Shown piece after piece: positions 49,946 to 58,569 of a DNA stretch of 64,000 nt (position 1 is the first letter of the stretch; each line of letters begins with the position of its first letter). A program made the position numbers and the translations under genes. The DNA comes from Cronobacter sakazakii (GTDB lineage: Bacteria; Pseudomonadota; Gammaproteobacteria; Enterobacterales; Enterobacteriaceae): positions 992,001-1,056,000 of the forward strand of contig NZ_CP011047.1 of NCBI RefSeq assembly GCF_000982825.1, in the 5' to 3' direction. The notes below the pieces were generated by a model. The model ran no database searches, was not told where the DNA came from, and worked only from the letters and a program-made list of their open reading frames with translations.

Positions 49946-50995
49946 CTATTTCCGAATAGGCAGGAAGACCGAGAATTCGGTATGGCCTGGCCAACTGTTA
50001 AATTCGATTTTTCCCGAATGCTGATCGATAAGATTTCGGGCGATGGACAGCCCCAGCCCGGTGCCGCCCTCGCGGCCGCTGACCATCGGGTAAAACAGCG
50101 TATCCTGCAGATGCGCCGGGATGCCTGGCCCGTTGTCTTCCACGTCGATACGGGCGGCCAGGCGGTAGCGCACGCCGTGCAGCGTCAACTGAAACGCGGT
50201 GCGGGTGCGCAGCGTGATCTCGCCGCCGTCCTCGCCCAGCGCCTGGAGCGCGTTACGCACGATATTCAGCAGTACCTGTTCTATCTGGTCCGGGTCGTGG
50301 GTAAATTCCGGCAGGCTCGGATCGTAGTCGCGCAGAAGCCGAACGTTTTCCGGCAGTTCCATGGAGACCAGCTTCACCACGCGCTCGGCCACTTTATGGA
50401 TGCTTTCGGTGACGTGCATGCCCGGCTGCTGCGGCCCTAACAGGCGGTCCACCAGGTTACGCAGGCGGTCGGCCTGTTCAATGATGACTTTGGTGTATTC
50501 CGTCAGCGACGGGTCGGGCAGGGCGCGGCTCAGCAATTGCGCTGCGCCTCGCAGGCCGCCGAGCGGATTTTTGATTTCATGCGCCAGGCCGCGTACCAGA
50601 TCGCGCGCGGCGACTTGCTGGGCATGCTGGAGCTGTTCCTGGCTTAAACGCCGCTGATTATCCATCGGGGCCATCTCCAGCAGGATCAGGCCATCCGGCA
50701 GACGTTGCGCCGTCAGGGAAAGAATGTGTGAGCGGCCATCAATGACCAGCGTCACTTCGTTATCGGTAAATCCCTGGCCCGCGTTCAGGCTCTCCTGCAT
50801 CAGGCTGATATTCAGGGAAAAATAACTCAGCAGCTCCGGGAGTGGCGTGCCGTAAAGCTTACGTGAACTTTGCGCGAGCAACTGCTGCGCCGCCGGGTTG
50901 GCGTAATGCACCGCCAGCTCGTCGTCGACCAGTAAAATGCTATTGATTAATGCGTTAAGGATCTGCCCAGCATCGGGCAGCGTGCCTGTTGCCAT
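49946..50995 (-). CDS. glnL: NtrB (GlnL), nitrogen sensor histidine kinase/phosphatase
   Basis: The 349-residue kinase phosphorylates NtrC under nitrogen limitation and dephosphorylates it with PII. A PAS-like sensor domain is followed by the phospho-acceptor His139 in GLAHEIKNPLGG, and the ATP-binding N, G1 and G2 boxes (NIVRNALQA, DNGPGIP, GREGGTGLGLSIA). Same length as E. coli. It has its own NtrC-type operator upstream at 51015-51031. Confidence 0.98.
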   Translation of the reverse strand: MATGTLPDAGQILNALINSILLVDDELAVHYANPAAQQLLAQSSRKLYGTPLPELLSYFSLNISLMQESLNAGQGFTDNEVTLVIDGRSHILSLTAQRLPDGLILLEMAPMDNQRRLSQEQLQHAQQVAARDLVRGLAHEIKNPLGGLRGAAQLLSRALPDPSLTEYTKVIIEQADRLRNLVDRLLGPQQPGMHVTESIHKVAERVVKLVSMELPENVRLLRDYDPSLPEFTHDPDQIEQVLLNIVRNALQALGEDGGEITLRTRTAFQLTLHGVRYRLAARIDVEDNGPGIPAHLQDTLFYPMVSGREGGTGLGLSIARNLIDQHSGKIEFNSWPGHTEFSVFLPIRK

Positions 50996-51014
50996 TCAGC
51001 AGTCCCCCAGGGTT

Positions 51015-51031
51015 TGCACCATTTTAGTGCA
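51015..51031. promoter_or_regulatory. NtrC-type operator at the glnL promoter
   Basis: TGCACC, ATTTT, AGTGCA is a near-perfect dyad of the NtrC consensus. Its place directly upstream of glnL agrees with the E. coli glnL promoter, where NtrC represses. Confidence 0.8.
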
Positions 51032-51081
51032 TTATAGCGTTTTAACGCTAAAAAGGGCGTTAAAACCGGTTTCGGGTGGTG

Positions 51082-51106
51082 AAAAAAGCCCATCCGAAGA
51101 TGGGCT
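51082..51106 (-). terminator. Terminator after glnA
   Basis: Read leftwards: AGCCCATC, loop TTCG, GATGGGCT, then TTTTT. It separates most glnA transcripts from glnLG; partial readthrough is expected, as in E. coli. Confidence 0.88.
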
Positions 51107-51194
51107 AAAGTTTCCACGGCAACAAAAAAACATTCGCGGATTTCACGCAGTGGCGACAACCTGAAATCCGCTGGCTATCAACATCAATAAATCA

Positions 51195-52604
51195 TTACAC
51201 GCTGTAGTAGAGTTCGAACTCTACCGGGTGCGGCGTCATGCGAACGCGGTCGTTCTCTTCCATACGAAGCGCGATGTAAGCATCGATCGCATCGTCAGTG
51301 AACACGCCGCCTGCGGTCAGGAACTCGCGGTCTGCGTCCAGCGCCTGCAGGGCTTCTTCCAGAGAACCGGCAACCTGCGGGATCTCTTTCGCTTCTTCCG
51401 GCGGCAGGTCATACAGATTTTTGTCCATCGCTTCGCCCGGGTGGATCTTGTTCTTGATGCCGTCAAGACCGGCCATCAGCAGGGCAGCGAAGCACAGGTA
51501 CGGGTTAGCCGCCGGGTCCGGGAAGCGCACTTCGATACGACGCGCTTTCGGAGACGCAACCACCGGGATACGGATAGACGCAGAGCGGTTACGCGCGGAG
51601 TAAGCCAGCATTACCGGCGCTTCGTAGCCTGGTACCAGACGCTTGTAAGAGTTGGTGGTCGGGTTAGACAGGGCGTTGATGGCTTTGGCGTGTTTGATTA
51701 CGCCGCCGATGTAATACAGCGCCTGCTCAGACAGACCCGCGTATTTGTCGCCAGAGAACAGGTTGGTGCCGTTCTTGGACAGAGACATATGGCAGTGCAT
51801 ACCGGAGCCGTTATCGCCGAACATTGGTTTCGGCATAAAGGTCGCGGTTTTGCCGAAGCGGTGCGCGACGTTATGCACGACATATTTGTAGATCTGAATT
51901 TCGTCCGCTTTCTTGGTCATGGTGTTGAAGCGGGTCGCCACTTCGTTCTGACCGGCGGTGGCCACTTCGTGGTGGTGCGCTTCAACGACCAGGCCCATCT
52001 CTTCCATGGTCAGACACATCACAGAACGGATGTCCTGAGAAGAGTCAACCGGCGGAACCGGGAAGTAACCGCCTTTCACGCCCGGACGGTGGCCTTTGTT
52101 GCCGCCTTCGTATTTGGTGGAGGAGTTCCATGCGCCTTCGATGTCGTCAATCGCGACATGAGAGCCAGAAATGGTGCTTCCGAAGCGGATGTCGTCAAAC
52201 AGGAAGAACTCAGGTTCCGGCCCGAACAGGACGGTGTCGGCGATACCGGTGGAGCGCAGGTACTCTTCTGCGCGCTTGGCGATGGAGCGCGGGTCGCGAT
52301 CGTAGCCCTGCATAGTGCCCGGCTCGAGGATGTCGCAACGAATAATCAGAGTAGGTTCTTCGTAGAACGGGTCAATGACAGCGGTGGAGGCGTCCGGCAT
52401 CAGCACCATGTCAGATTCATTGATGCCTTTCCAGCCACCGATGGACGAGCCATCGAACATTTTACCTTCTTCGAAGAAGTCGGCGTTCACCTGGTGGGCT
52501 GGGATGGTGACGTGCTGTTCTTTACCTTTAGTATCAGTGAAGCGCAGATCCACAAACTTCACTTCATGTTCATTCAGCATCGTCAGAACGTGTTCAGCGG
52601 ACAT
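51195..52604 (-). CDS. glnA: Glutamine synthetase (type I)
   Basis: The 469-residue dodecameric enzyme makes glutamine from glutamate, ammonia and ATP. Motifs: FDGSSIGGWKGINESD near residues 50-65, metal-binding FGPEPEFFLFD, ATP motif KPMFGDNGSGMHCH, and the adenylylation Tyr in NLYDLPPEE. The ATG at 52602-52604 has GGGAGAG upstream and gives MSAEHVLTML as in E. coli; the frame stays open upstream through the promoter, without homology. It is controlled by the sigma-54 promoter at 52693-52710. Confidence 0.99.
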   Translation of the reverse strand: MSAEHVLTMLNEHEVKFVDLRFTDTKGKEQHVTIPAHQVNADFFEEGKMFDGSSIGGWKGINESDMVLMPDASTAVIDPFYEEPTLIIRCDILEPGTMQGYDRDPRSIAKRAEEYLRSTGIADTVLFGPEPEFFLFDDIRFGSTISGSHVAIDDIEGAWNSSTKYEGGNKGHRPGVKGGYFPVPPVDSSQDIRSVMCLTMEEMGLVVEAHHHEVATAGQNEVATRFNTMTKKADEIQIYKYVVHNVAHRFGKTATFMPKPMFGDNGSGMHCHMSLSKNGTNLFSGDKYAGLSEQALYYIGGVIKHAKAINALSNPTTNSYKRLVPGYEAPVMLAYSARNRSASIRIPVVASPKARRIEVRFPDPAANPYLCFAALLMAGLDGIKNKIHPGEAMDKNLYDLPPEEAKEIPQVAGSLEEALQALDADREFLTAGGVFTDDAIDAYIALRMEENDRVRMTPHPVEFELYYSV

Positions 52605-52692
52605 ACTTAACTCTCCCGGATTTGTCATTGTCGTCGTGGTAACGAGGTCTTCAGTACTTATTAAAATTGGCGTTGCCGCCCTGAATTCTTTA

Positions 52693-52710
52693 AAGCGAAA
52701 TCTGTGCCAA
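52693..52710 (-). promoter_or_regulatory. Sigma-54 promoter glnAp2
   Basis: Read leftwards: TTGGCACAGATTTCGCTT, the -24 (TGGCAC) and -12 (CGCT) elements at correct spacing and, as I recall it, the same as the E. coli glnAp2 core. NtrC enhancers lie about 80-120 bases upstream. Confidence 0.93.
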
Positions 52711-52782
52711 CTTTCAAATTCCCCCAAAAAGGCGCTATGATGCGCGTCATAGTGCAAAAGGGCTGCACCACGATGGAGAGAT

Positions 52783-52831
52783 TGCACCAATATAGTGCCT
52801 GTGTGTAAAAAACAAGCACTGTGTTGGTGCA
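52783..52831. promoter_or_regulatory. Two strong NtrC enhancer sites upstream of glnA
   Basis: TGCACCAATATAGTGC (52783-52798) and AGCACTGTGTTGGTGCA (52815-52831) are dyads matching E. coli NtrC sites, with centres about 32 bases (three helical turns) apart, which allows cooperative binding. A weaker half-site, TGCACC, lies at 52764-52769. These sites also overlap where the second, sigma-70 glnA promoter is found in E. coli. Confidence 0.92.
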
Positions 52832-52921
52832 ATTTACGTTTAATAGCCCTTTTACCGCTGCGTGAAAAGGATCACAAAGCTTGGCGACAACACTTGTTTG
52901 CGTCAGATGATTGTGATCCTG

Positions 52922-52950
52922 TTTAGTCCTTCGATTAATACGTGTACAAT
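52922..52950 (+). promoter_or_regulatory. Candidate typA promoter
   Basis: TTTAGT (52922-52927), 17-base spacer and TACAAT (52945-52950), 32 bases before the typA GTG. The -35 is weak. CRP-like half-sites (ATCACA near 52870, TGTGAT near 52912) lie upstream and may belong to glnA p1. Confidence 0.5.
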
Positions 52951-52982
52951 AACGCGCTATTTCTAATGCCTGAGGCAAAGTT

Positions 52983-54806
52983 GTGATCGAAAAATTGCGT
53001 AACATCGCCATCATTGCGCACGTTGACCATGGTAAAACGACCCTGGTTGACAAGCTGCTGCAGCAATCCGGTACGTTCGACGAGCGTGCTGAAACTCAAG
53101 AGCGCGTGATGGACTCCAACGATTTGGAGAAAGAGCGTGGGATTACCATCCTCGCGAAAAACACCGCGATCAAATGGAATGATTACCGTATCAATATCGT
53201 TGATACCCCAGGGCACGCCGACTTCGGTGGTGAAGTTGAACGTGTAATGTCCATGGTTGATTCCGTGCTGCTGGTGGTTGACGCATTTGACGGCCCCATG
53301 CCGCAAACGCGCTTCGTGACCAAAAAAGCATTTGCCCATGGCCTGAAACCTATCGTGGTTATCAACAAAGTTGACCGTCCGGGCGCGCGTCCTGACTGGG
53401 TTGTGGATCAGGTGTTCGACCTGTTCGTCAATCTCGACGCGACCGACGAGCAGCTGGACTTCCCTATCGTTTACGCGTCCGCGCTGAACGGTATCGCAGG
53501 TCTGGATCACTCTGATATGGCGGAAGATATGACCCCGCTGTACCAGGCGATCGTCGACCATGTACCGGCACCGGACGTTGACCTCGACGGCCCGCTGCAG
53601 ATGCAGATCTCCCAGCTGGACTACAACAACTACGTTGGCGTCATCGGCATCGGCCGCATCAAACGCGGTAAAGTGAAGCCGAACCAGCAGGTCACTATCA
53701 TCGATAGCGAAGGCAAAACCCGTAACGGTAAAGTCGGTAAAGTGCTGGGCCACCTGGGTCTGGAGCGTATCGATACCGATCTGGCGGAAGCTGGCGATAT
53801 CATCGCTATCACCGGTCTTGGCGAGCTGAACATCTCCGACACCATCTGCGATCCGCAGAATGTCGAAGCGCTGCCGGCGCTGTCCGTTGACGAGCCGACC
53901 GTTTCTATGTACTTCAACGTCAACACCTCTCCGTTCTGCGGTAAAGAAGGTAAATACGTTACCTCTCGTCAGATCCTTGACCGTCTGAACAAAGAGCTGG
54001 TGCACAACGTGGCGCTGCGCGTTGAAGAAACCGAAGACGCTGACGCGTTCCGCGTGTCTGGCCGTGGCGAACTGCACCTGTCTGTTCTTATCGAGAACAT
54101 GCGTCGTGAAGGTTTCGAACTGGCGGTTTCCCGTCCGAAAGTTATCTTCCGCGAAATCGACGGCCGTAAACAAGAGCCGTTCGAGAACGTGACGCTGGAC
54201 GTTGAAGAACAGCACCAGGGTTCTGTGATGCAGGCGCTGGGCGAGCGTAAAGGCGACCTGAAAAACATGAATCCGGACGGCAAAGGCCGCGTACGTCTCG
54301 ACTACGTGATCCCAAGCCGTGGCCTGATCGGCTTCCGTTCTGAGTTTATGACCATGACCTCCGGTACGGGTCTGCTGTACTCCACCTTCAGCCACTACGA
54401 CGATATCCGTCCGGGCGAAGTGGGCCAGCGTAACAACGGCGTACTGATCTCTAACGGTCAGGGTAAAGCGGTCGCGTTCGCGCTGTTCGGTCTGCAGGAT
54501 CGCGGCAAGCTGTTCCTGGGTCACGGTGCGGAAGTCTATGAAGGCCAGATCATCGGTATTCACAGCCGCTCTAACGACCTGACGGTAAACTGCCTGACCG
54601 GTAAGAAACTGACCAACATGCGTGCGTCCGGTACGGACGAAGCCACGGTTCTGGTTCCGCCTATCAAAATGACGCTGGAGCAGGCGCTGGAATTCATCGA
54701 TGACGATGAACTGGTCGAAGTGACTCCGCTGTCTGTACGTATCCGTAAACGTCACCTGACGGAAAACGATCGTAAACGTGCCATGCGCGGTGCGAAAGAA
54801 GACTAA
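52983..54806 (+). CDS. typA: TypA/BipA, ribosome-associated translational GTPase
   Basis: The 607-residue GTPase belongs to the EF-G/LepA group and helps 50S assembly at low temperature and under stress. G1 AHVDHGKTTL (12-21), G2 ERGITI, G3 DTPGHADFGG and G4 NKVD are followed by the EF-G domain III/V-like parts and the BipA C-terminal domain. Translation starts with GTG at 52983, giving MIEKLRNIAIIAHV as in E. coli. It is divergent from glnA. A nearly full-length antisense frame is present but is a shadow. Confidence 0.98.
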   Translation: MIEKLRNIAIIAHVDHGKTTLVDKLLQQSGTFDERAETQERVMDSNDLEKERGITILAKNTAIKWNDYRINIVDTPGHADFGGEVERVMSMVDSVLLVVDAFDGPMPQTRFVTKKAFAHGLKPIVVINKVDRPGARPDWVVDQVFDLFVNLDATDEQLDFPIVYASALNGIAGLDHSDMAEDMTPLYQAIVDHVPAPDVDLDGPLQMQISQLDYNNYVGVIGIGRIKRGKVKPNQQVTIIDSEGKTRNGKVGKVLGHLGLERIDTDLAEAGDIIAITGLGELNISDTICDPQNVEALPALSVDEPTVSMYFNVNTSPFCGKEGKYVTSRQILDRLNKELVHNVALRVEETEDADAFRVSGRGELHLSVLIENMRREGFELAVSRPKVIFREIDGRKQEPFENVTLDVEEQHQGSVMQALGERKGDLKNMNPDGKGRVRLDYVIPSRGLIGFRSEFMTMTSGTGLLYSTFSHYDDIRPGEVGQRNNGVLISNGQGKAVAFALFGLQDRGKLFLGHGAEVYEGQIIGIHSRSNDLTVNCLTGKKLTNMRASGTDEATVLVPPIKMTLEQALEFIDDDELVEVTPLSVRIRKRHLTENDRKRAMRGAKED

Positions 54807-54855
54807 TACGGTGCATCCGTAAACCAGGCAGGCGTTCGCGTCGCCTGGTATGAAT

Positions 54856-54887
54856 AAAAAGCCGCTGAATTTTCAGCGGCTTTTTTT
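54856..54887 (+). terminator. Bidirectional terminator between typA and ompL
   Basis: GCCGCTGAA and TTCAGCGGC form a 9-base stem with an A-run before and a T-run after. It ends three bases before the ompL stop codon, so it serves both convergent genes. Confidence 0.92.
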
Positions 54888-54890
54888 ATA

Positions 54891-55577
54891 TCAGAACGAA
54901 TACCTTAACCCGAGACGTAGCCGGTACTGTTCACGGTGATACTCATTCCAGCGGTCCAGCCACTGCAGTTCGACATAGGGCAGCCAGTGCTGATCGAGCT
55001 TATAGCGAAAGCCGTTGGTAATTTCCCAGTGATGGTCTTTGCCGTTTTTACTGTGGTAATCATTTACCCGCTGAAAGAAGTGCGGCTCAAACGTATACGC
55101 GAGTTTATCCGTGACTTTAAAATTCCAGTAATTGGCGAACTCGTGCGTGTCGTTTTTATCCATCTTCCCGTTAAAATCCGGCGTGTCGTAATTATTGTGG
55201 TTATAACGATAGCGAACCGTCAGATTAAACCAGGGCGTAAATTTATAATTAGTGTCTAAATAGAGCGCGCCGCCGGAGCCGTCGATACTGTCATTAATCA
55301 GCCCGCCGGGCTGGAACGTCAGGTTTTCTGTTGGTTTAAATAAGGGATACCAGCCTTCGATTTCATTATAGCTATGCTTAATCTCGTCCCATTTCCCCAC
55401 ATTGTAGGCGTTGGTGGCCATCAGGCCGGCACCCATATCAAAGTTATAGCCCGCGCGCAGGATAACCTCGTGTAATTCCGAGGCGGTGTTATATGCTTCA
55501 CGGGTTTCGACATAGGCACCCGCGAAAGCCGCGCAGGGCACAGACGAACAGAGCAGTGCGGTTGCGATTCTCTTCAT
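54891..55577 (-). CDS. ompL: OmpL, KdgM-family outer-membrane channel of the sulfoquinovose cluster
   Basis: The 228-residue protein has a signal peptide (cleavage after AAFA, about residue 19) and a mature barrel beginning GAYVETREAYN. Alternating beta strands end in RLRLGLRYSF, with a terminal Phe as outer-membrane proteins require. Blocks such as NEIEGWYPLFKPT and YKFTPWFNLTVR match E. coli OmpL. It probably admits sulfoquinovose or its glycosides. It is the last gene of the operon, after an intercistronic hairpin. E. coli yihL, yihM and yihN, which I recall between typA and ompL, are absent. Confidence 0.93.
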   Translation of the reverse strand: MKRIATALLCSSVPCAAFAGAYVETREAYNTASELHEVILRAGYNFDMGAGLMATNAYNVGKWDEIKHSYNEIEGWYPLFKPTENLTFQPGGLINDSIDGSGGALYLDTNYKFTPWFNLTVRYRYNHNNYDTPDFNGKMDKNDTHEFANYWNFKVTDKLAYTFEPHFFQRVNDYHSKNGKDHHWEITNGFRYKLDQHWLPYVELQWLDRWNEYHREQYRLRLGLRYSF

Positions 55578-55609
55578 AGTATTTCCCTATAACAGGTACA
55601 GAAAGGCCG

Positions 55610-55631
55610 CCCCTTCTGTAAACAGAAGGGG
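55610..55631. other. Perfect hairpin between yihO and ompL
   Basis: CCCCTTCTG (55610-55618), loop TAAA, CAGAAGGGG (55623-55631): a 9-base perfect stem in the 74-base yihO-ompL spacer, with no T-run on either strand. It is more likely an mRNA-stability or processing element than a terminator. Confidence 0.75.
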
Positions 55632-55651
55632 AGGAGCGAAGATGGTTATCG

Positions 55652-57082
55652 TTATAACGTGACGGCTGACGCTTTATTGTCGGCGCTGACTTTTGGGGCG
55701 GCGGCGACATATTTCTTCCGCCTGGCAATTTCCTCAATAATAAAGGCGAAGCGCTGTTCATTGAGCTTATAAAACAGCCCCATCGTGACGGCTGCGATTA
55801 TCGCGAGCCCGCAGGGCCAGAGGAAAATCAGCTGGCGCAGGCCATCAAGCGTCGCAGGCGTTTGCAGCGCATTCGGCACATAGCCAATCTCCGTGAGCAT
55901 AATGCCGGGCAGAAACCCCGCCAGCGCCGCGGAAATCTTGCGGGAGAAGGTATAGCCGGTATAGACCGATCCCTCGGCGCGAATGCCGGTTTTCCATTCG
56001 CCGTAATCCACCGTATCCGGCACCAGCGCCCAGTTCAGACTGTTCACAAACGCGGTGCCGAAAAACGCCATGCAGGAAAACAGCACAAAACTGAGCGATG
56101 TCGTGCCCCAGACGTAATTGAAAATATCGCCCAGCGCCCAGAGCGTCAGCCCGCCGAGATAGACCTGTTTTTTGCCAAAGCGCTTCACCGCGCCCGGCAC
56201 CATAAACACGCCCACCAGAATGCAGCCCATGCTGAAAAAGCCCATCCACGACAACAAATGTAGGTCGTTTAGCACGTACTGCGTGTAGTAGACCTGAATG
56301 GCGAGCTTGATATTAAATGCCGCCAGCGTGCAGAGATTGGCGATGCACAGCACCAGCAGCGGCGGGTTCTGGAAAATCGCGCAGAACGATTTCAGCATGC
56401 CGGGTTTATGTCCGGCGGGCACCACTTCTACATAGCGCTCGCGCACGCCGCGGTAGCAAAAGAACATGCTGATAAGCCCGACGAGGGCGAAAATCAGCGC
56501 TGCCGTCAGGTAGCCCAGCGACGGGCGCGCGGCAAACAGCGACTGGATCGGCATAAAGCCAACGGTACAGAGCAGCAGCCCGAGCGTCGCGCCGCCCTGA
56601 CGCCACGCGGCGAGATGCGCGCGCTCCTGCGGGTTTTTAGTGATGGCGGGCACCATCGCGCCATAGGAGCAGTTCATCAGGCTGTAAAACAGGCCGAACA
56701 GCATAAACAGCACCGTGGCGAGCGCGGTTTTCATCGCAAGCGGCAGATCGTTTGCCACAAACTGCGCCGTCGCCACCAGCGCCACCGGGAAGGAGGCGAA
56801 AAGAATAAACGGCCGGAATTTGCCGCGTGGGCCAGGCGCTCGCCGTGAATCCACCAGCACGCCGGTGAGCATATCGGTCAGCGCCGTGAAAAACTTCGCC
56901 ACCAGAAAAATCACGCCGCCGTAAAAGGCCGGCAGGTGAAGCTCGTCGGTATAAAATTTCAGAAGGTAGAGCGTCCCGATGCACAGCATCAGGTTGGAGC
57001 CAAAATCGCCCATGCCGTAAGAAAACTTCTCCCGCAGGCTCAGTCGCAGCGTCAGCGGGTCCTGACTGGTGAATGTCGTCAT
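55652..57082 (-). CDS. yihO: YihO, GPH-family transporter of the sulfoquinovose cluster
   Basis: The 476-residue protein is a glycoside-pentoside-hexuronide:cation symporter with about 12 membrane segments. It contains KFFTALTDMLTGVLVDSRR (about residues 63-81) and EWKTGIRAEGSVYTGYTFSR in the second half. Compared with E. coli YihO (467) only the variable tail differs. Proposed roles are import of sulfoquinovose or its glycosides, or export of dihydroxypropanesulfonate; which one is not settled by sequence. It is clearly paralogous to yihP, its upstream neighbour. Confidence 0.93.
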   Translation of the reverse strand: MTTFTSQDPLTLRLSLREKFSYGMGDFGSNLMLCIGTLYLLKFYTDELHLPAFYGGVIFLVAKFFTALTDMLTGVLVDSRRAPGPRGKFRPFILFASFPVALVATAQFVANDLPLAMKTALATVLFMLFGLFYSLMNCSYGAMVPAITKNPQERAHLAAWRQGGATLGLLLCTVGFMPIQSLFAARPSLGYLTAALIFALVGLISMFFCYRGVRERYVEVVPAGHKPGMLKSFCAIFQNPPLLVLCIANLCTLAAFNIKLAIQVYYTQYVLNDLHLLSWMGFFSMGCILVGVFMVPGAVKRFGKKQVYLGGLTLWALGDIFNYVWGTTSLSFVLFSCMAFFGTAFVNSLNWALVPDTVDYGEWKTGIRAEGSVYTGYTFSRKISAALAGFLPGIMLTEIGYVPNALQTPATLDGLRQLIFLWPCGLAIIAAVTMGLFYKLNEQRFAFIIEEIARRKKYVAAAPKVSADNKASAVTL

Positions 57083-57102
57083 AGCCGTTCCTCAAAGCGA
57101 GG

Positions 57103-57120
57103 GCCCGCGCAGGCGCGGGC
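57103..57120. other. GC-rich hairpin between yihP and yihO
   Basis: GCCCGCGC (57103-57110), AG, GCGCGGGC (57113-57120): a perfect inverted repeat filling much of the 48-base spacer, without a T-run. Confidence 0.7.
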
Positions 57121-57130
57121 ACCGTGATGG

Positions 57131-58537
57131 TTATGCGCCAGGCGAAAACGCCCGCTTACGGTTTTCCAGCTCATCCACAATCCGCACGTACATCTTCTCG
57201 TTAAGGTTGTAGAAAAAGCCCATCGCGACGATCGTCACCACCGCCAGCACGCACGGCCAGATGAAAATCAGCTCGCGCAGGCCTTCGGTCGTAGCGGCCG
57301 ACTGTACGGCGTTCGGCACATAGCCGATTTGCGTCAGCATCATGCCGGGGAAAAACCCGGCCAGCGCCTGGGAGACTTTGCGAAAGAAGGTGAAGCCGGT
57401 GTAGACCGTGCCCTCTGAGCGCACGCCGGTGCGCCATTCGCCATACTCGACCGTGTCTGAAACCAGCGCCCAGTTGAGGCTGTTTACAAACGCGGAGCCG
57501 AAAAACGCGAGACACGAGAACGCCACAAAGCTCACCGAACCGTTGCCGAAGGCGTAATTGAGCACGTCGCCCGCCGCCCAGATCAGCAACCCGCCGATAT
57601 AAACCTTCTTCTTGCCAAAGCGCCGCACCGCGCCCGGCATCAGGAACACGCCGATAAAAATGCAGCCCATGCTAAAAAAGCCCATATAGGACAGCAAGAT
57701 AGGATCGTTCAGCACGTACTGGGTGTAATAGACCTGAATGGCGAGCTTGATGTTAAACGCGCCGAGCGTACAGAGGTTGGCGATGCACAGCACGAACAGC
57801 GGCCGGTTGCCCGCAATGGCGCGAAACGACTGCAACAGCCCAGGCTTATGCGCGGCGCGTGCGGCAGGAGCTTCCACATAGCGCTCGCGCGTTCCCGCAT
57901 AGCACCACCACATAAAGAGCAGGCCAAAGAGCGAAAACAGCGTGGCGGCGAAGATATAACTCAGCTGCGGGTTGCCTTCGATAAGATTCATCACCGGCAC
58001 AAAACCGACGGTACACAGCAGCAGGCCAAGCGTCGCGCCGCCCTGACGCCATGCGGCAAGCGACGCGCGCTCATCCGGGTTTTTCGTAATGGCAGGCACC
58101 ATCGCGCCATACGAGCAATTCATCATGCTGAAGAACAGCCCGTAGAGCATAAACAGCACCGTCGCCATCACGGCTTTGCCGGTTATCTCAAACGGCGTGC
58201 CGACGAAGTTTGCGATAGCGAGCAGCGTCACCGGAAAAGCGGCATACAGCACAAAGGGCCGGAACTTGCCCTTCGGCCCAATCCGGCGGCGAGAATCGAG
58301 CATAATCCCGGTGCCCATGTCCGTAAACGCCGTAAAAAACTTGGCAATCAGAAAGATTATGCCGCCATACGTGCCCGGCAGCCCCAGCACGTCGGTATAA
58401 AACTTCAGCAGATACAGCGTGCCGATATCCAGCAGGATATTGGAGCCCAGATCGCCCATTCCATAGGCGACTTTTTCTCTGAACGGCAAACGCAGCGTGG
58501 CTACGTCGTTATTCTGAACGGTATTTGTCTGAGACAT
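57131..58537 (-). CDS. yihP: YihP, GPH-family transporter of the sulfoquinovose cluster
   Basis: The 468-residue paralogue of YihO shares long blocks with it, such as NIKLAIQVYYTQYVLND and SLMNCSYGAMVPAITKNP-type segments. It starts at the ATG 58535-58537 with GGAGA upstream, giving the E. coli length. Motifs include FFTAFTDMGTGIMLDSRR and EWRTGVRSEGTVYTGFTFFR. It is likely one of the two inner-membrane carriers for sulfoquinovose, its glycosides, or the DHPS end product. Confidence 0.93.
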   Translation of the reverse strand: MSQTNTVQNNDVATLRLPFREKVAYGMGDLGSNILLDIGTLYLLKFYTDVLGLPGTYGGIIFLIAKFFTAFTDMGTGIMLDSRRRIGPKGKFRPFVLYAAFPVTLLAIANFVGTPFEITGKAVMATVLFMLYGLFFSMMNCSYGAMVPAITKNPDERASLAAWRQGGATLGLLLCTVGFVPVMNLIEGNPQLSYIFAATLFSLFGLLFMWWCYAGTRERYVEAPAARAAHKPGLLQSFRAIAGNRPLFVLCIANLCTLGAFNIKLAIQVYYTQYVLNDPILLSYMGFFSMGCIFIGVFLMPGAVRRFGKKKVYIGGLLIWAAGDVLNYAFGNGSVSFVAFSCLAFFGSAFVNSLNWALVSDTVEYGEWRTGVRSEGTVYTGFTFFRKVSQALAGFFPGMMLTQIGYVPNAVQSAATTEGLRELIFIWPCVLAVVTIVAMGFFYNLNEKMYVRIVDELENRKRAFSPGA

Positions 58538-58569
58538 TGTTTTTCTCCATCGCACACGAAGGCGACGCG

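Noticed and set aside
51228..52610. A 460-codon plus-strand frame opposite glnA
   Set aside because: Same effect as in typA: a highly expressed gene with strong codon bias leaves the antisense frame open. It has no ribosome-binding site or recognisable domains.
52605..52832. N-terminal extension of 76 codons on glnA
   Set aside because: It would be translated from the sigma-54 promoter and NtrC enhancer DNA; the E. coli start at 52604 has a proper ribosome-binding site.
52935..54755. A 606-codon open frame on the minus strand across almost all of typA
   Set aside because: It is the complementary shadow of the codon-biased typA gene. Its translation is rich in Phe, His, Arg and Gln with no known fold, and the sense protein is nearly identical to BipA.
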